Assembly (NCBI RefSeq): GCF_946480385.1
Contig: NZ_CAMLJP010000047.1
Span: 1 to 41,143 of the forward strand
Length of the DNA: 41,143 nt
Direction of reading: 5' to 3'
Source of the DNA: an uncultured Azospirillum sp.
Lineage (GTDB): Bacteria; Pseudomonadota; Alphaproteobacteria; Azospirillales; Azospirillaceae
The notes beneath the pieces were generated by a model that searched no databases, was not told where the DNA came from, and worked only from the letters and a program-made list of their open reading frames with translations. Both the position numbers and the translations under genes were made by a program. Shown in pieces: positions 27,847-36,663 of the stretch; within the stretch, counting starts at the first letter, position 1, and every line of letters begins with the position of its first letter.

Positions 27847-28662
27847 TCAACAGGGCGGAAGGACACTCGTCACCGTCCGCACGTCGAACCAGCCGCCGAC
27901 GCTGTGGCGCAGGTCCTGTCGCCGGTCCTGCTCCGGCGCCGGGGCGATGTCCCACAGCCAGGACATGTCAGGGGCGGGGAGAGTCAGGCCCCAGGTCGAA
28001 TCCTCAACCTCCGTCACCGTGCCGCCATGCATCCAGGAGGCGTCGATGTCGGTGAACAGGGCCGCGCGTTCGGCGATGGCGGACAGCCAGCAGAGATGGC
28101 CGTGGACCATGCGCAGGGCGAAAGCCATCCGCTCCGCCTCCATGGTCACCGGGGCGCGGCGTTCCACCGCTTCCAGCGGCAGCAGCGGCAGTTGGGACAG
28201 CAGGTTGCAGGACACGGCGAAGCGGAAGGGGCCGCCATCGGGAATCGGCGGTTCGAAATCGGTGGGCAGCGGACCGCCGCTGTCCAGCGCGGCGGCAAGC
28301 GGCACAAGGGCGCCGCTGACGTCCAGTTCGACAAGGCGGACATTGGGCAGGGCCGCTGCACGGCGGCGGACAGCGCGGCTGTGCAGCACGTCGGCCAGGA
28401 CCACCTCGTCGAAACGAGCGGTCAGCGTTTCCAGCGGGATTTCGATCAGCAGACCCGAGCCGGCGACCAGTGCCCGCCCACCCGGTTCCACCCGCTGCAT
28501 CGCCTGTTCGATGAAGCGGTGACAGGCGGCGACATGGGGCGCCCAGGCCCGCCTCTGCCGGCGGTGGCGGGCCCCCAGGGCCACCATTTCCGACAGATAG
28601 CCGAAACGGCGGACCAGCGGCGGGCAGGGCGTGGTCAGATAATCGAAGGCTTCGCGCAACAT
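27847..28662 (-). CDS. Hypothetical protein, methyltransferase-like fold possible
   Basis: 271-aa protein I do not recognise by name. The segment VEPGGRALVAGSGLLIEIPL followed about 20 residues later by EVVLADVLH resembles motif I and the acidic post-II position of class I SAM-dependent methyltransferases, but this is suggestive only. Other landmarks are VSCNLLSQLPLLPLEAVER and MVHGHLCWLSAIAERAALFT. No signal peptide. Its stop lies 39 nt before the Asp/Arg-rich hypothetical, probably on one transcript. Divergent from the SDR gene. Confidence 0.7.
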   Translation of the reverse strand: MLREAFDYLTTPCPPLVRRFGYLSEMVALGARHRRQRRAWAPHVAACHRFIEQAMQRVEPGGRALVAGSGLLIEIPLETLTARFDEVVLADVLHSRAVRRRAAALPNVRLVELDVSGALVPLAAALDSGGPLPTDFEPPIPDGGPFRFAVSCNLLSQLPLLPLEAVERRAPVTMEAERMAFALRMVHGHLCWLSAIAERAALFTDIDASWMHGGTVTEVEDSTWGLTLPAPDMSWLWDIAPAPEQDRRQDLRHSVGGWFDVRTVTSVLPPC

Positions 28663-28786
28663 CGCCGGCTTACCCCTTCCACCAACTTCGCCGCCAACTC
28701 GCCATTGGCCCGGAACTTCGCCATCGGTCCAGCCTTTGGCCGTCTCACCCCTTGACCCGCGGCGGTGGCAAGGTACCTATGGCGCC

Positions 28787-29557
28787 ATGGTCGAGATCAA
28801 GAGGAAAACGGCCCTGGTGACCGGGGCCGGCAAGCGCATCGGGCGGGCCATCGCGCTCGATCTGGCGGGGCAGGGGTGGGACGTCGCCGTCCATTACCGA
28901 AGCTCCCGCGGGGAGGCCGATGCCGTCGTCGCCGAGATCGAGCGGGCGGGCGGCCGTGCCATTGCCTTCGCCGCCGATCTGGACCGCGAGGCGGAGGTGA
29001 AGACGCTGGTGCCGGCGGTGACGGAGCAACTCGGTCCGCTGACCCTGCTGGTCAACAACGCCTCCCGCTTCGAACGCGACGAGATGGCCGACGTCACCCG
29101 CGAATCGTGGGACGCGCATATGGAGGCGAACCTGAGGGCGCCCTTCGTGCTGTCGCAGGATTTCGCGTCGCGGTTGCCGGAGGGCGAGCGCGGGCTGATC
29201 GTCAACATCATCGACCAGCGGGTGTGGAATCCGACGCCGCATTTCGTGTCCTATACCCTGTCGAAGATGGGGCTGTGGGCGCTGACCCGCACGATGGCGC
29301 TGGCGCTGGCCCCGCGCATCCGCGTCAATGGTATCGGACCCGGCCCCACCCTGCGCAACGACCGTCAGACGGAGGAGGAGTTCGCCGCCCAGTGGGATTC
29401 GACCCCGCTGCATCGCGGCACCACGCCGGAGGAGGTCTGCGCCGCCATCCGATTCCTGATCGCCGCTCCGGCGATGACCGGCCAGATGATCGCGCTGGAC
29501 GGTGGGGAGCATCTGGGATGGGCGCAGCCGACGCATGGCTTCGTGCCCAACGAATAG
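28787..29557 (+). CDS. SDR oxidoreductase, pteridine-reductase-like
   Basis: 256-aa short-chain dehydrogenase. The NADP(H) loop is VTGAGKRIGRAIA, the TGxxKRIG form of pteridine reductases and FolM. NNASRF follows, and the active site shows Asp143 in IIDQRVW, Tyr156 and Lys160 in SYTLSK. The Asp-to-Tyr spacing of 13 and absence of the usual catalytic Ser match the Asp-Tyr-Lys triad of PTR1-type pteridine reductases. A dihydropterin substrate is therefore inferred, not shown. ATG 28787 was chosen by homology to SDR starts; no clear ribosome site is seen. Confidence 0.85.
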   Translation: MVEIKRKTALVTGAGKRIGRAIALDLAGQGWDVAVHYRSSRGEADAVVAEIERAGGRAIAFAADLDREAEVKTLVPAVTEQLGPLTLLVNNASRFERDEMADVTRESWDAHMEANLRAPFVLSQDFASRLPEGERGLIVNIIDQRVWNPTPHFVSYTLSKMGLWALTRTMALALAPRIRVNGIGPGPTLRNDRQTEEEFAAQWDSTPLHRGTTPEEVCAAIRFLIAAPAMTGQMIALDGGEHLGWAQPTHGFVPNE

Positions 29558-29961
29558 CTGCGGATTACAATCCTTGAACAGGGAAGGGCGCGCCTGTCCG
29601 GAGCCTTGCGGCCGGCGGGGCGGGTGCGGTGCGGCGAAAATGACCGCGCGTTTTACACAGGTGTCCCACCCCGCGCAAGAGGCGCCTGTACCCCCGCGAC
29701 AATTTTGTGGCCGCGCGTCAATTCCCGCCCTTGACTCGAACCTGACCTAAGGAAATCAATGGCTTAACGAAAATGCCTAAAAAATAGGCGGAAGCATGCG
29801 ACCCCTTGTGGCGCCTAGCTCCGGATGGGCTACCCCCGTCGTTATCGACAAACTTATCCACAGGTTTCGTGGATATTCTTCTGGAGGGGTGAGTCGCTCC
29901 ACATGCGTCCTTCATGTGCCCAACGGTTGACCCGCGACGGCCGCTCGACGACATTCTGGTC
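29558..29961. other. uvrC upstream region with AT-rich tract
   Basis: About 400 bp without a convincing gene. It contains a -35-like TTGACT at 29731-29736, an AT-rich tract at about 29748-29790 including GCCTA-AAAAA-TAGGC (29775-29789), and the DnaA-box-like cluster at 29842-29876. A ribosome-site-like GGAGGGG at 29883-29889 precedes an ATG at 29903 that is out of frame with uvrC. Confidence 0.5.
29842..29876. promoter_or_regulatory. Cluster of DnaA-box-like nonamers
   Basis: TTATCCACA at 29854-29862 is a perfect DnaA box. TTATCGACA at 29842-29850 has one mismatch, and an inverted copy at 29868-29876 has two. TATCCAC (29855-29861) and GTGGATA (29869-29875) form a perfect inverted repeat. An AT-rich tract lies about 55 bp upstream. 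Confidence 0.55.
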
Positions 29962-31908
29962 ATGTCCGAAACGCATTCCTCAGAGCCCCTGGTTTCCTCC
30001 TCCGACACCGACGCCTCGGGCGGTGAGGGCACTGCTGCGCGTCCGAAACGGCGGCCGGCCGACATCAACCGCGGCGTCGATATCATTCGCGAGCATCTGA
30101 AGACCCTGCCGCAGACGCCGGGCGTCTACCGCATGCTGGCGGGCGACGGGGCGGTTCTGTATGTCGGCAAGGCGCGCAACCTGAAGCGACGGGTGACCAA
30201 CTACACCCAGGTGGGAAAGCTGCCGGTCAGGCTCCAGCGCATGGTCGCGGAGACCGAGACGATGGAGTTCGTCAACACCCACACCGAGGTGGAGGCGCTG
30301 CTTCTCGAATCGAACCTGATCAAGAAGCTGATGCCGCGGTACAACGTGCTGTTGCGGGACGACAAGACCTTTCCGCACATCATGATCACCAAGGACCACG
30401 ACTATCCGCAGTTGACCAAGCACCGTGGCGCGCGGGGGCGCGACGCCGATTACTTCGGACCCTTCGCCTCGGCCGGGGCGGTCAACCGGACGATCACGGC
30501 GCTGCAGCGCGCCTTCCTGCTGCGCAACTGCGCCGACACGGTGTTCGCCGCCCGCACCCGGCCCTGCCTGCAATACCAGATCAAGCGCTGCACCGCGCCC
30601 TGCGTCGGCCGGGTCAGTCCGGCGGAGTATCAGGCGCAGGTGAACCAGGCGCGCGCCTTCCTGTCGGGCAAGAGCCGCGACATCCAGACGGAGTTCGCCG
30701 ACCGGATGATGGCCGCCTCCGACGCGATGGATTTCGAGACGGCGGCGCGCTACCGCGACCGTATCCACGCGCTGACGGCGATCCAGGCTCACCAGGACAT
30801 CAATGTCGAGGGGGTGGTGGAGGATGCCGACGTCATCGCCGCCTATGCCGAGGGCGGGGTGACCTGTATCCAGGTCTTCTTCTTCCGTGGCGGACGCAAC
30901 TATGGCAACCGCGCCTATTTTCCCAGCCACGACAAGGCGGCGGAGACGGAGGAGGTGCTGGCCGCCTTCATCGCCCAGTTCTATGAGAACAAGGCCGCGC
31001 CGCCGCTGGTGCTGGTCAGCCACGCCCTGCCGGAGCTGGAGCTGCTGAGCGAGGCGCTGGCCGTGCGCGCCGGGCACAGGGTGGAACTGGCGGAGCCGAA
31101 GCGCGGCGAGAAGCGGCGGATCGTCGAGCATGCCCTGACCAACGCGCGCGAGGCACATGGGCGGCGGCTGGCCGAAAGCTCCAGTCAGGCGCGGCTGCTG
31201 GAAGGGGTCGCCGCCGCTTTCGGCATGGATGGGCCGCCGGAACGGGTGGAGGTCTACGACAACTCCCACATCCAGGGGGCGCACGCCATCGGCGCGATGA
31301 TCGTCGCCGGGCCGGAGGGCTTCATCAAGAACGCCTACCGCAAGTTCAACATCCGCGAGCAGGGGGCGGCCGGCGACGACTTCGCCATGATGCGCGAGGT
31401 GCTGACCCGCCGATTCGGCCGGGCGGTGAAGGAGGACCCGGAACGGACCTTGGGGACGTGGCCCGATCTGGTGCTGATCGACGGCGGGTTGGGACAGCTG
31501 AACGTGGCGCTAGAGGTGTTCGCGGAGCTGGGCATCGACGACGTGACGCTGGTCGGCATCGCCAAGGGGCCGGACCGCGACGCCGGGCGCGAGCATTTCT
31601 TCATGGAGAACCGCGCGCCCTTCCAGATGGAGCCGCGCGATCCGGTGCTGTATTTCCTGCAGCGGCTGCGCGACGAGGCCCACCGCTTCGCCATCGGCAC
31701 CCACCGCGCCAAGCGGACCAAGGCAATCGGCAAATCGCCGATCGACGAGATCGCCGGCATCGGTCCTGCCCGCAAGAAGGCCCTGCTGCATCACTTCGGC
31801 AGCGGAGCGGCGGTGGCGCGCGCCGGGCTGGCCGATCTGGAGGAGGTGGAAGGGATCAATCGCGCCGTTGCGAAAAAGATATACGATCACTTCCATCCCG
31901 ATGGTTAG
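29962..31908 (+). CDS. uvrC: UvrABC system protein C
   Basis: Excision nuclease subunit that makes both incisions around DNA damage with UvrB. Domains in order: GIY-YIG nuclease ([20 protein letters not shown]), the cysteine region [17 protein letters not shown], a UVR domain ([18 protein letters not shown]), the RNase H-like second nuclease ([32 protein letters not shown]) and C-terminal helix-hairpin-helix ([20 protein letters not shown]). 648 aa from ATG 29962; the frame is open from ATG 29914, which would add 16 residues, and neither start has a good ribosome site. First gene of a long plus-strand series. Confidence 0.95.
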   Translation: MSETHSSEPLVSSSDTDASGGEGTAARPKRRPADINRGVDIIREHLKTLPQTPGVYRMLAGDGAVLYVGKARNLKRRVTNYTQVGKLPVRLQRMVAETETMEFVNTHTEVEALLLESNLIKKLMPRYNVLLRDDKTFPHIMITKDHDYPQLTKHRGARGRDADYFGPFASAGAVNRTITALQRAFLLRNCADTVFAARTRPCLQYQIKRCTAPCVGRVSPAEYQAQVNQARAFLSGKSRDIQTEFADRMMAASDAMDFETAARYRDRIHALTAIQAHQDINVEGVVEDADVIAAYAEGGVTCIQVFFFRGGRNYGNRAYFPSHDKAAETEEVLAAFIAQFYENKAAPPLVLVSHALPELELLSEALAVRAGHRVELAEPKRGEKRRIVEHALTNAREAHGRRLAESSSQARLLEGVAAAFGMDGPPERVEVYDNSHIQGAHAIGAMIVAGPEGFIKNAYRKFNIREQGAAGDDFAMMREVLTRRFGRAVKEDPERTLGTWPDLVLIDGGLGQLNVALEVFAELGIDDVTLVGIAKGPDRDAGREHFFMENRAPFQMEPRDPVLYFLQRLRDEAHRFAIGTHRAKRTKAIGKSPIDEIAGIGPARKKALLHHFGSGAAVARAGLADLEEVEGINRAVAKKIYDHFHPDG

Positions 31909-31986
31909 AATGCGGGCACAACAAACCAGCCGGCTCTCTCACGGGCGCCGTGCGGCGACATCCTCCAGCGGTTCGAGTTTTCCGTC

Positions 31987-32589
31987 ATGCTGACCAGCCT
32001 GCCCAACCTGCTGACCCTGTCGCGCATCGCGGTGATCCCGGTGGTGGTCGGGCTGTTCTATGTGCCGGAGGCCTGGGCGGCCTATACCGCGTGCTCGCTC
32101 TATGCCGCCGCCTGCATCACCGACTGGTTCGACGGCTATCTGGCGCGCGCCTGGGCGCAGGAAAGCGTGATCGGCAAGTTCCTGGACCCCATCGCCGACA
32201 AGCTGCTGGTGGCGGCGACGCTGATCATGCTGGCGGGGTTCCACCGGCTGACCGGCCTGTCGATCCTGCCGGCGGTGGTGATCCTGCTGCGCGAGGTGCT
32301 GGTGTCGGGGCTGCGCGAGTATCTGGCCGGCCTGCATGTCGGTGTGCCGGTGACCTGGCTGGCCAAATGGAAGACGACGATCCAGATGATCGCGCTGGGC
32401 TTCCTGATCGTCGGCGACTATGGTCCGGCCGAACTGCCGGTGACCTTCATCGGCACGGTCGGGCTGTGGATCGCCGCGGCGCTGACCTTCTACACCGGGT
32501 GGGATTACATGCGCGCCGGGCTGACCCACATGATGGCGGAACAGCCGGCGAAGCCCGGCACCGCCCGTTCGGCCCGCAGCGCCGGTTGA
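31987..32589 (+). CDS. pgsA: CDP-diacylglycerol--glycerol-3-phosphate 3-phosphatidyltransferase
   Basis: 200-aa inner-membrane enzyme making phosphatidylglycerol phosphate. The CDP-alcohol phosphatidyltransferase motif is complete: DWFDGYLARAW ... GKFLDPIADK (DGxxAR...GxxxDxxxD). The start MLTSLPNLLTLSRIAVIPVV is the classic PgsA N-terminus. Several hydrophobic segments follow, and the tail is Ala/Arg-rich. It lies 78 nt after uvrC, an order (uvrC-pgsA) common in proteobacteria. Confidence 0.96.
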   Translation: MLTSLPNLLTLSRIAVIPVVVGLFYVPEAWAAYTACSLYAAACITDWFDGYLARAWAQESVIGKFLDPIADKLLVAATLIMLAGFHRLTGLSILPAVVILLREVLVSGLREYLAGLHVGVPVTWLAKWKTTIQMIALGFLIVGDYGPAELPVTFIGTVGLWIAAALTFYTGWDYMRAGLTHMMAEQPAKPGTARSARSAG

Positions 32590-32600
32590 GAGTTTCCGAC

Positions 32601-33101
32601 ATGAAGATTTTCGGCCTGACCGGCTGGAGCGGCAGCGGCAAGACCTCGCTGATGGTGCGGCTGATTCCGGCGCTGACGGCGCGGGGCTTGCGCGTCTCGA
32701 CGGTCAAGCATGCCCACAAGGGCTTCGACATCGACCATCCCGGCAAGGACAGCCACAACCACCGCTTGGCCGGCGCGACGGAGGTGCTGGTCAGCTCGCC
32801 GCGCCGCTGGGCCCTGATGCATGAGCTGCGCGACGGCGAGCCGGAGCTGACGCTGGATCAGCTGGTGACCAAGGTGGCGCCGGTCGATCTGCTGTTGGTC
32901 GAGGGCTTCAAGCGCGACCGGCACGAGAAGATCGAGGTCTGGCGGGCCGAAGTCGACAAGGCGCTGATTGCGCCCGACGACCCCACCATCGTCGCGGTCG
33001 CCAGCGACGGCGCGGTGCCGGGCTGCCCGGTGCCGGTGCTGGACCTGAACGATGCAGAGGCGGTCGCGGCGTTCGTGGTGGAGCGCTGCGGGTTGAGGTG
33101 A
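32601..33101 (+). CDS. mobB: Molybdopterin-guanine dinucleotide biosynthesis protein MobB
   Basis: 166-aa GTP-binding accessory protein for attaching GMP to molybdopterin. The P-loop GLTGWSGSGKTSLMVRLIPA is at the start, then STVKHAHKGFDIDHPGKDSH and the family LLLVEGFKRD. ATG 32601, 11 nt past pgsA, was chosen because the P-loop lies where MobB always has it; the longer open frame covers other genes in a different frame. It begins a molybdenum-cofactor block with moeA, moaD and moaE. Confidence 0.93.
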   Translation: MKIFGLTGWSGSGKTSLMVRLIPALTARGLRVSTVKHAHKGFDIDHPGKDSHNHRLAGATEVLVSSPRRWALMHELRDGEPELTLDQLVTKVAPVDLLLVEGFKRDRHEKIEVWRAEVDKALIAPDDPTIVAVASDGAVPGCPVPVLDLNDAEAVAAFVVERCGLR

Positions 33102-33139
33102 GGCTCGGCCTTCGCTGTTTCGAGATACCAAGAGACGAC

Positions 33140-33811
33140 ATGGATTCCGCTCCTTTCCGCATGCCGCGGGCGCTCGATCGCCGCGGCTATCGGCTCGCCG
33201 TCTTCGATTTCGACGGCACGCTGGCCGACTCTTTCCCCTGGTTCATCGGCGTTCTGAACGGCGTCGCCGACCGCTATGGCTTCAACCGGGTGCAGGCGGA
33301 CGAGGTGGAGCGGTTGCGCGGTTATGACGCGCGGCAGATCATGCGGCACCTGCGGGTGCCGAACTGGAAGCTGCCCTTCATCGCCAACCACATGCGGCAG
33401 CTGATGGCGCGCGACATCGACGGCATCCGGCTGTTCGATGGCGTGCCGGAGATGCTGCGGGCGTTAAATGACCGGGGCGTGACCGTCGCCATCGTCAGTT
33501 CGAACTCGGTGGAGAACATCCGCAGCATCCTGGGGAAGGAGGCGGCCGGGCGGGTGGCGCATTACGGCTGCGGCGCCTCGCTGTTCGGCAAGGCGGCGAA
33601 GTTCCGCAAGATGCTGCGCTTGACCGGCGTTCCGGCGGCGCTTGCCGTCGGCATCGGTGACGAGGTGCGCGACATCGACGCGGCACGGAAGGTGGGGATG
33701 GGCTGCGCCGCGGTCGTGTGGGGCTATGCCCGCGAGGATGCGTTGGCGGCGCGGCGGCCGGACCGGCTACTGACGCGGGTGGAGGAGATCCCCGGCCTGT
33801 TCGGCGGCTGA
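33140..33811 (+). CDS. HAD hydrolase (phosphoglycolate phosphatase-like)
   Basis: 223-aa HAD phosphatase. Motif I is VFDFDGTLADSFPW, motif II VAIVSSNSVENI, the motif III Lys is in GKAAKFRKML, and motif IV is GIGDEVRDIDAARKVGM. The cap domain (residues about 30-100) contains RGYDARQIMRHLRVPNWKLP. The start could be the upstream ATG at 33098, but that part overlaps mobB and is unlike the family. Substrate unknown; position between mobB and moeA does not by itself imply a role in cofactor synthesis. Confidence 0.87.
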   Translation: MDSAPFRMPRALDRRGYRLAVFDFDGTLADSFPWFIGVLNGVADRYGFNRVQADEVERLRGYDARQIMRHLRVPNWKLPFIANHMRQLMARDIDGIRLFDGVPEMLRALNDRGVTVAIVSSNSVENIRSILGKEAAGRVAHYGCGASLFGKAAKFRKMLRLTGVPAALAVGIGDEVRDIDAARKVGMGCAAVVWGYAREDALAARRPDRLLTRVEEIPGLFGG

Positions 33812-33881
33812 ATGCCACGTCCCGGAAAGGACGCCTTTTCCCTCTTCGCACCTGACGCCGCGACGGACTAGAGTGGCGGCC

Positions 33882-35135
33882 ATGGTGCAACTCGACAATG
33901 ATTGCTTCGCCTTCGGCGGGCCGATGATGGCGGTGGAGCCGGCGCTGGCGCTGCTGGCCGGACGGGTCGGGCCGGTGACGGCGACGGAGAGCGTGCCGCT
34001 GGCGGATGCGCTTGGCCGGGTGCTGGCCGCCGACGTGGTGGCGCCCTTCAACGTGCCGCCGCACGACAATGCCGCGGTGGACGGCTACGCCGTGTTCTTC
34101 GACGATCTCGCCGCCGATGGTCCGACCCTGCTGCCGGTGACGGCGCGGGTCGCCGCCGGGCAGTGGCTGGGCCGGCCGGCGGTGCGCGGGGAGGCGGTGC
34201 GCATCTTCACCGGCGCGCCGATGCCCACGGGCATGGACACCGTGTTCATGCAGGAGGATTGCCGCAGCGACGGCGCCACCGTCACCCTGCCGGCGGGCAT
34301 CCGCCGCGGCGTCAACCGGCGGCTGGCGGGGGAGGATGTGCGCGAGGGATCTGTGGTGCTCTCCGCCGGGCGCCGCCTGCGGCCGGAGGACATCGCGCTT
34401 GCGGCTTCGCTCGGGCATGCGAGGTTGGCGGTGCGCTGCCGTTTGCGCGTTGCGGTGTTCTCCACCGGCGACGAGTTGCGGCAGCCGGGGCAGGTGCTGG
34501 AACCCGGCGCCGTCTACGACGCCAACCGCTTCGCCCTGATCGCGCTTCTGACCCGGCTGGGCTGCGCCGTCACCGACCTCGGCATCCTGCCCGACCGGTT
34601 CGAGGCCATCCGCGATGCGCTGGCCGGTGCCGCGGCGAGCCATGACGCGCTGATCACCTCCGGCGGCATGTCCACTGGGGAGGAGGACCATGTCAAGCCG
34701 GCGGTCGAGGCCAATGGGCGGCTGGATTTCTGGCGGCTGGCGATCAAGCCGGGCCGGCCGGTGGCGCTGGGCCGTGTACGCGACGCGGTGTTCGTCGGGC
34801 TGCCGGGCAATCCGGTCGCGGTGGTGGTGACCTTCCTGCGCATCGCCCGGCCGATCCTGCTGCGGCTGATGGGGGCGAGGGACGAGACGCCACGGGCGAT
34901 CCCGGTGCGCGCGGCCTTCGCCCACAAGAAGAAGCCTGGACGGCGCGAGTTCCTGCGCGGGTCGCTGACCCGTGGCGAGGACGGCGCGCTGGTGGCGGCC
35001 AAATACCCGCGCGACGGGGCCGGCGTGCTGTCGTCGCTGGTGGAGTCCGAGGGCCTGATCGAGTTGCCGGAGGATCTGGCCGGGGTCGAGCCCGGCATGA
35101 CCGTCGATTTCCTGCCCTTCAAAGAATTCCTGTAG
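33882..35135 (+). CDS. moeA: Molybdopterin molybdenumtransferase MoeA
   Basis: 417-aa enzyme inserting molybdate into adenylylated molybdopterin. Visible: PPHDNAAVDGYAVF (family VDGYA signature), FTGAPMPTGMDTVFMQEDC, STGDEL, the MPT-binding DALITSGGMSTGEEDHVKPA, and FVGLPGNPVAVVVTF. Length is typical of MoeA. ATG 33882 is chosen over GTG 33873. Followed 10 nt later by moaD. Confidence 0.95.
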   Translation: MVQLDNDCFAFGGPMMAVEPALALLAGRVGPVTATESVPLADALGRVLAADVVAPFNVPPHDNAAVDGYAVFFDDLAADGPTLLPVTARVAAGQWLGRPAVRGEAVRIFTGAPMPTGMDTVFMQEDCRSDGATVTLPAGIRRGVNRRLAGEDVREGSVVLSAGRRLRPEDIALAASLGHARLAVRCRLRVAVFSTGDELRQPGQVLEPGAVYDANRFALIALLTRLGCAVTDLGILPDRFEAIRDALAGAAASHDALITSGGMSTGEEDHVKPAVEANGRLDFWRLAIKPGRPVALGRVRDAVFVGLPGNPVAVVVTFLRIARPILLRLMGARDETPRAIPVRAAFAHKKKPGRREFLRGSLTRGEDGALVAAKYPRDGAGVLSSLVESEGLIELPEDLAGVEPGMTVDFLPFKEFL

Positions 35136-35145
35136 AGGTCGCGTG

Positions 35146-35397
35146 ATGAAGATTCTCTATTTCGCCTGGCTGCGCAGCAAGATCGGCGTGCCGACCGAGA
35201 CGGTGGACCTGCCGGCGGAGGTGACCACGGCCGGTGCTCTGGTCGAGTGGCTGAAGACCCGCAGCCCCCGCCATGCAGAGGCGCTGGCCAACAGCAAGGT
35301 GGTCAAGGTGGCGGTGAACCAGGAGCATGTGCCCTACGACCACCCGATCTCCGCGACAGATGAGATTGCGCTGTTCCCGCCGGTGACGGGGGGCTGA
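35146..35397 (+). CDS. moaD: Molybdopterin synthase sulfur carrier subunit
   Basis: 83-aa ubiquitin-like small subunit of molybdopterin synthase. It starts MKILYFAWLRSKIGVPTETV and ends in the essential di-glycine FPPVTGG, whose C-terminus carries the thiocarboxylate. A GTG at 35143 directly before the ATG is an alternative start with GAGG 6 nt upstream. It precedes moaE by 4 nt; the two products form a heterotetramer. Confidence 0.95.
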   Translation: MKILYFAWLRSKIGVPTETVDLPAEVTTAGALVEWLKTRSPRHAEALANSKVVKVAVNQEHVPYDHPISATDEIALFPPVTGG

Positions 35398-35401
35398 CGG
35401 C

Positions 35402-35854
35402 ATGGCGATCCGCGTCCAGGCCGAGGATTTCGACGTCGGCGCCGAATATGCCGCCTTCACCGCCGGCCGAACCAGCGTCGGTGGGGTGGCGATGTTCGTC
35501 GGGCTGGTGCGCGACATCGCCGGTGGTGCTGCGGTCAGCGCCATGACGCTGGAACACTATCCCGGCATGACCGAGAAGCAGCTGGAAGCCATCGAGGAGG
35601 AAGCGCGTCGGCGCTGGCCGCTGGACGACGTGCTGGTGATCCACCGCTATGGTCGGATGGAGCCGGGGGACCGCATCGTGATGGTCGCCACCGCGTCGGC
35701 CCACCGCGACGCCGCCTTCGAGTCCTGCCGTTTCCTGATGGACTGGCTGAAGACCAAGGCGCCGTTCTGGAAGCTGGAAGCGACGCCGGAAGGCGAACGC
35801 TGGGTCGAGGCCAAGGAGAGCGACGACGCGGCGGCTGCGCGGTGGGCGGAGTAG
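35402..35854 (+). CDS. moaE: Molybdopterin synthase catalytic subunit
   Basis: 150-aa large subunit of molybdopterin synthase, converting cyclic pyranopterin monophosphate to molybdopterin with sulfur from MoaD. Family residues are clear: GGVAMFVGLVRD, LEHYPGM, VIHRYGRMEPGD, ASAHRDAAFESCRFLMDWLK and the active-site Lys stretch KTKAPFWKLE. Ends the uvrC-to-moaE plus-strand series. Confidence 0.96.
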   Translation: MAIRVQAEDFDVGAEYAAFTAGRTSVGGVAMFVGLVRDIAGGAAVSAMTLEHYPGMTEKQLEAIEEEARRRWPLDDVLVIHRYGRMEPGDRIVMVATASAHRDAAFESCRFLMDWLKTKAPFWKLEATPEGERWVEAKESDDAAAARWAE

Positions 35855-35878
35855 CGTGTCAGGCGGGATAGGGCGCGC

Positions 35879-36469
35879 TCAGGCGTGCCCGGCCTCGCCC
35901 GACAGCATGGAGACGCTGACGCCCAGCTTGCCGATGGCGCGTTCCCACTTGGCGTCCAGCTCGGTATCGAACAGCAGCTTTTCGTCGCAGGGCACGTTCA
36001 GCCAGCCGTTGGCCTGGAATTCGGCGTCCAGTTGCCCCGGACCCCAGCCGGCATAGCCCAGCAGCAGCAGGTTGCGGCGCGGACCGCGGTCTTCGGAGAT
36101 GGCACGCAGGATGTCGATGGTGGCAGTCAGCGCCACGTCGTCGTTCACCACCAGCGTGCCGTCGCGGACATAATCGGTGGAGTGCAGGACAAAGCCGCGG
36201 CCCGACTCGACCGGACCGCCGTAATGCACCGGCAGATTGTGGGTCGGCTGTGGGATGTCCATGTCGAGCTGTTCCAGCAGATCCTCGAACGTGATCGACC
36301 CGAACAGCCGGTTCACCACCAGACCCATTGCGCCATCTTCATTGTGGGCGCAGACATAGATGACCGTACGCTGGAAACGCGGGTCCTCCATTCCGGGCAT
36401 GGCGATCAGCAGCTGGCCGGTCAGCGATTCCGTGGTCTTGGAGTCCGGAGACTTGGTCAGGCGCGGCAT
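35879..36469 (-). CDS. YqgE/AlgH (UPF0301) family protein
   Basis: 196-aa protein of the UPF0301 family (LTGQLLIAMPGMEDPRFQRT, HNEDGAMGLVVNR, YGGPVESGRGFVLH, LLLGYAGWGPGQLDAE). Function not established; it was first noted as an alginate regulator in Pseudomonas and more often accompanies ruvX. Here it stands alone, divergent from the DsbD-like gene and convergent with moaE. Confidence 0.93.
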   Translation of the reverse strand: MPRLTKSPDSKTTESLTGQLLIAMPGMEDPRFQRTVIYVCAHNEDGAMGLVVNRLFGSITFEDLLEQLDMDIPQPTHNLPVHYGGPVESGRGFVLHSTDYVRDGTLVVNDDVALTATIDILRAISEDRGPRRNLLLLGYAGWGPGQLDAEFQANGWLNVPCDEKLLFDTELDAKWERAIGKLGVSVSMLSGEAGHA

Positions 36470-36584
36470 GGGCGATTATCCTTGTCGTCGGTTCGGTGCG
36501 GAAGACCGCCCCCGTCCCTACGGTCGGTTGTGGTTGGCGCTCTGGCGACGCTTTCACCGGAGTGTGACAGCACCGGCCGAGCTT

Positions 36585-36614
36585 TGTCACCATTATATGG
36601 GCTATCATATAGGG
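36585..36614 (+). promoter_or_regulatory. Candidate promoter of the DsbD-like gene
   Basis: TTGTCA at 36585-36590 and TATAGG at 36609-36614 with 18 bp between, in an AT-rich patch that also holds the inverted repeat TATATG-GGCTAT-CATATA (36595-36612), a possible repressor site over the -10 region. Confidence 0.4.
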
Positions 36615-36663
36615 TGCCGGGGACGCCGATGCGCCCCTTCCAGGGAAGAGAACAGTGCGCGCG

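Noticed and set aside
29903..30100. ORF starting at ATG 29903 with a good ribosome site (GGAGGGG)
   Set aside because: It is out of frame with uvrC, overlaps the conserved start of uvrC and has no recognisable content; possibly a leader peptide but unsupported.
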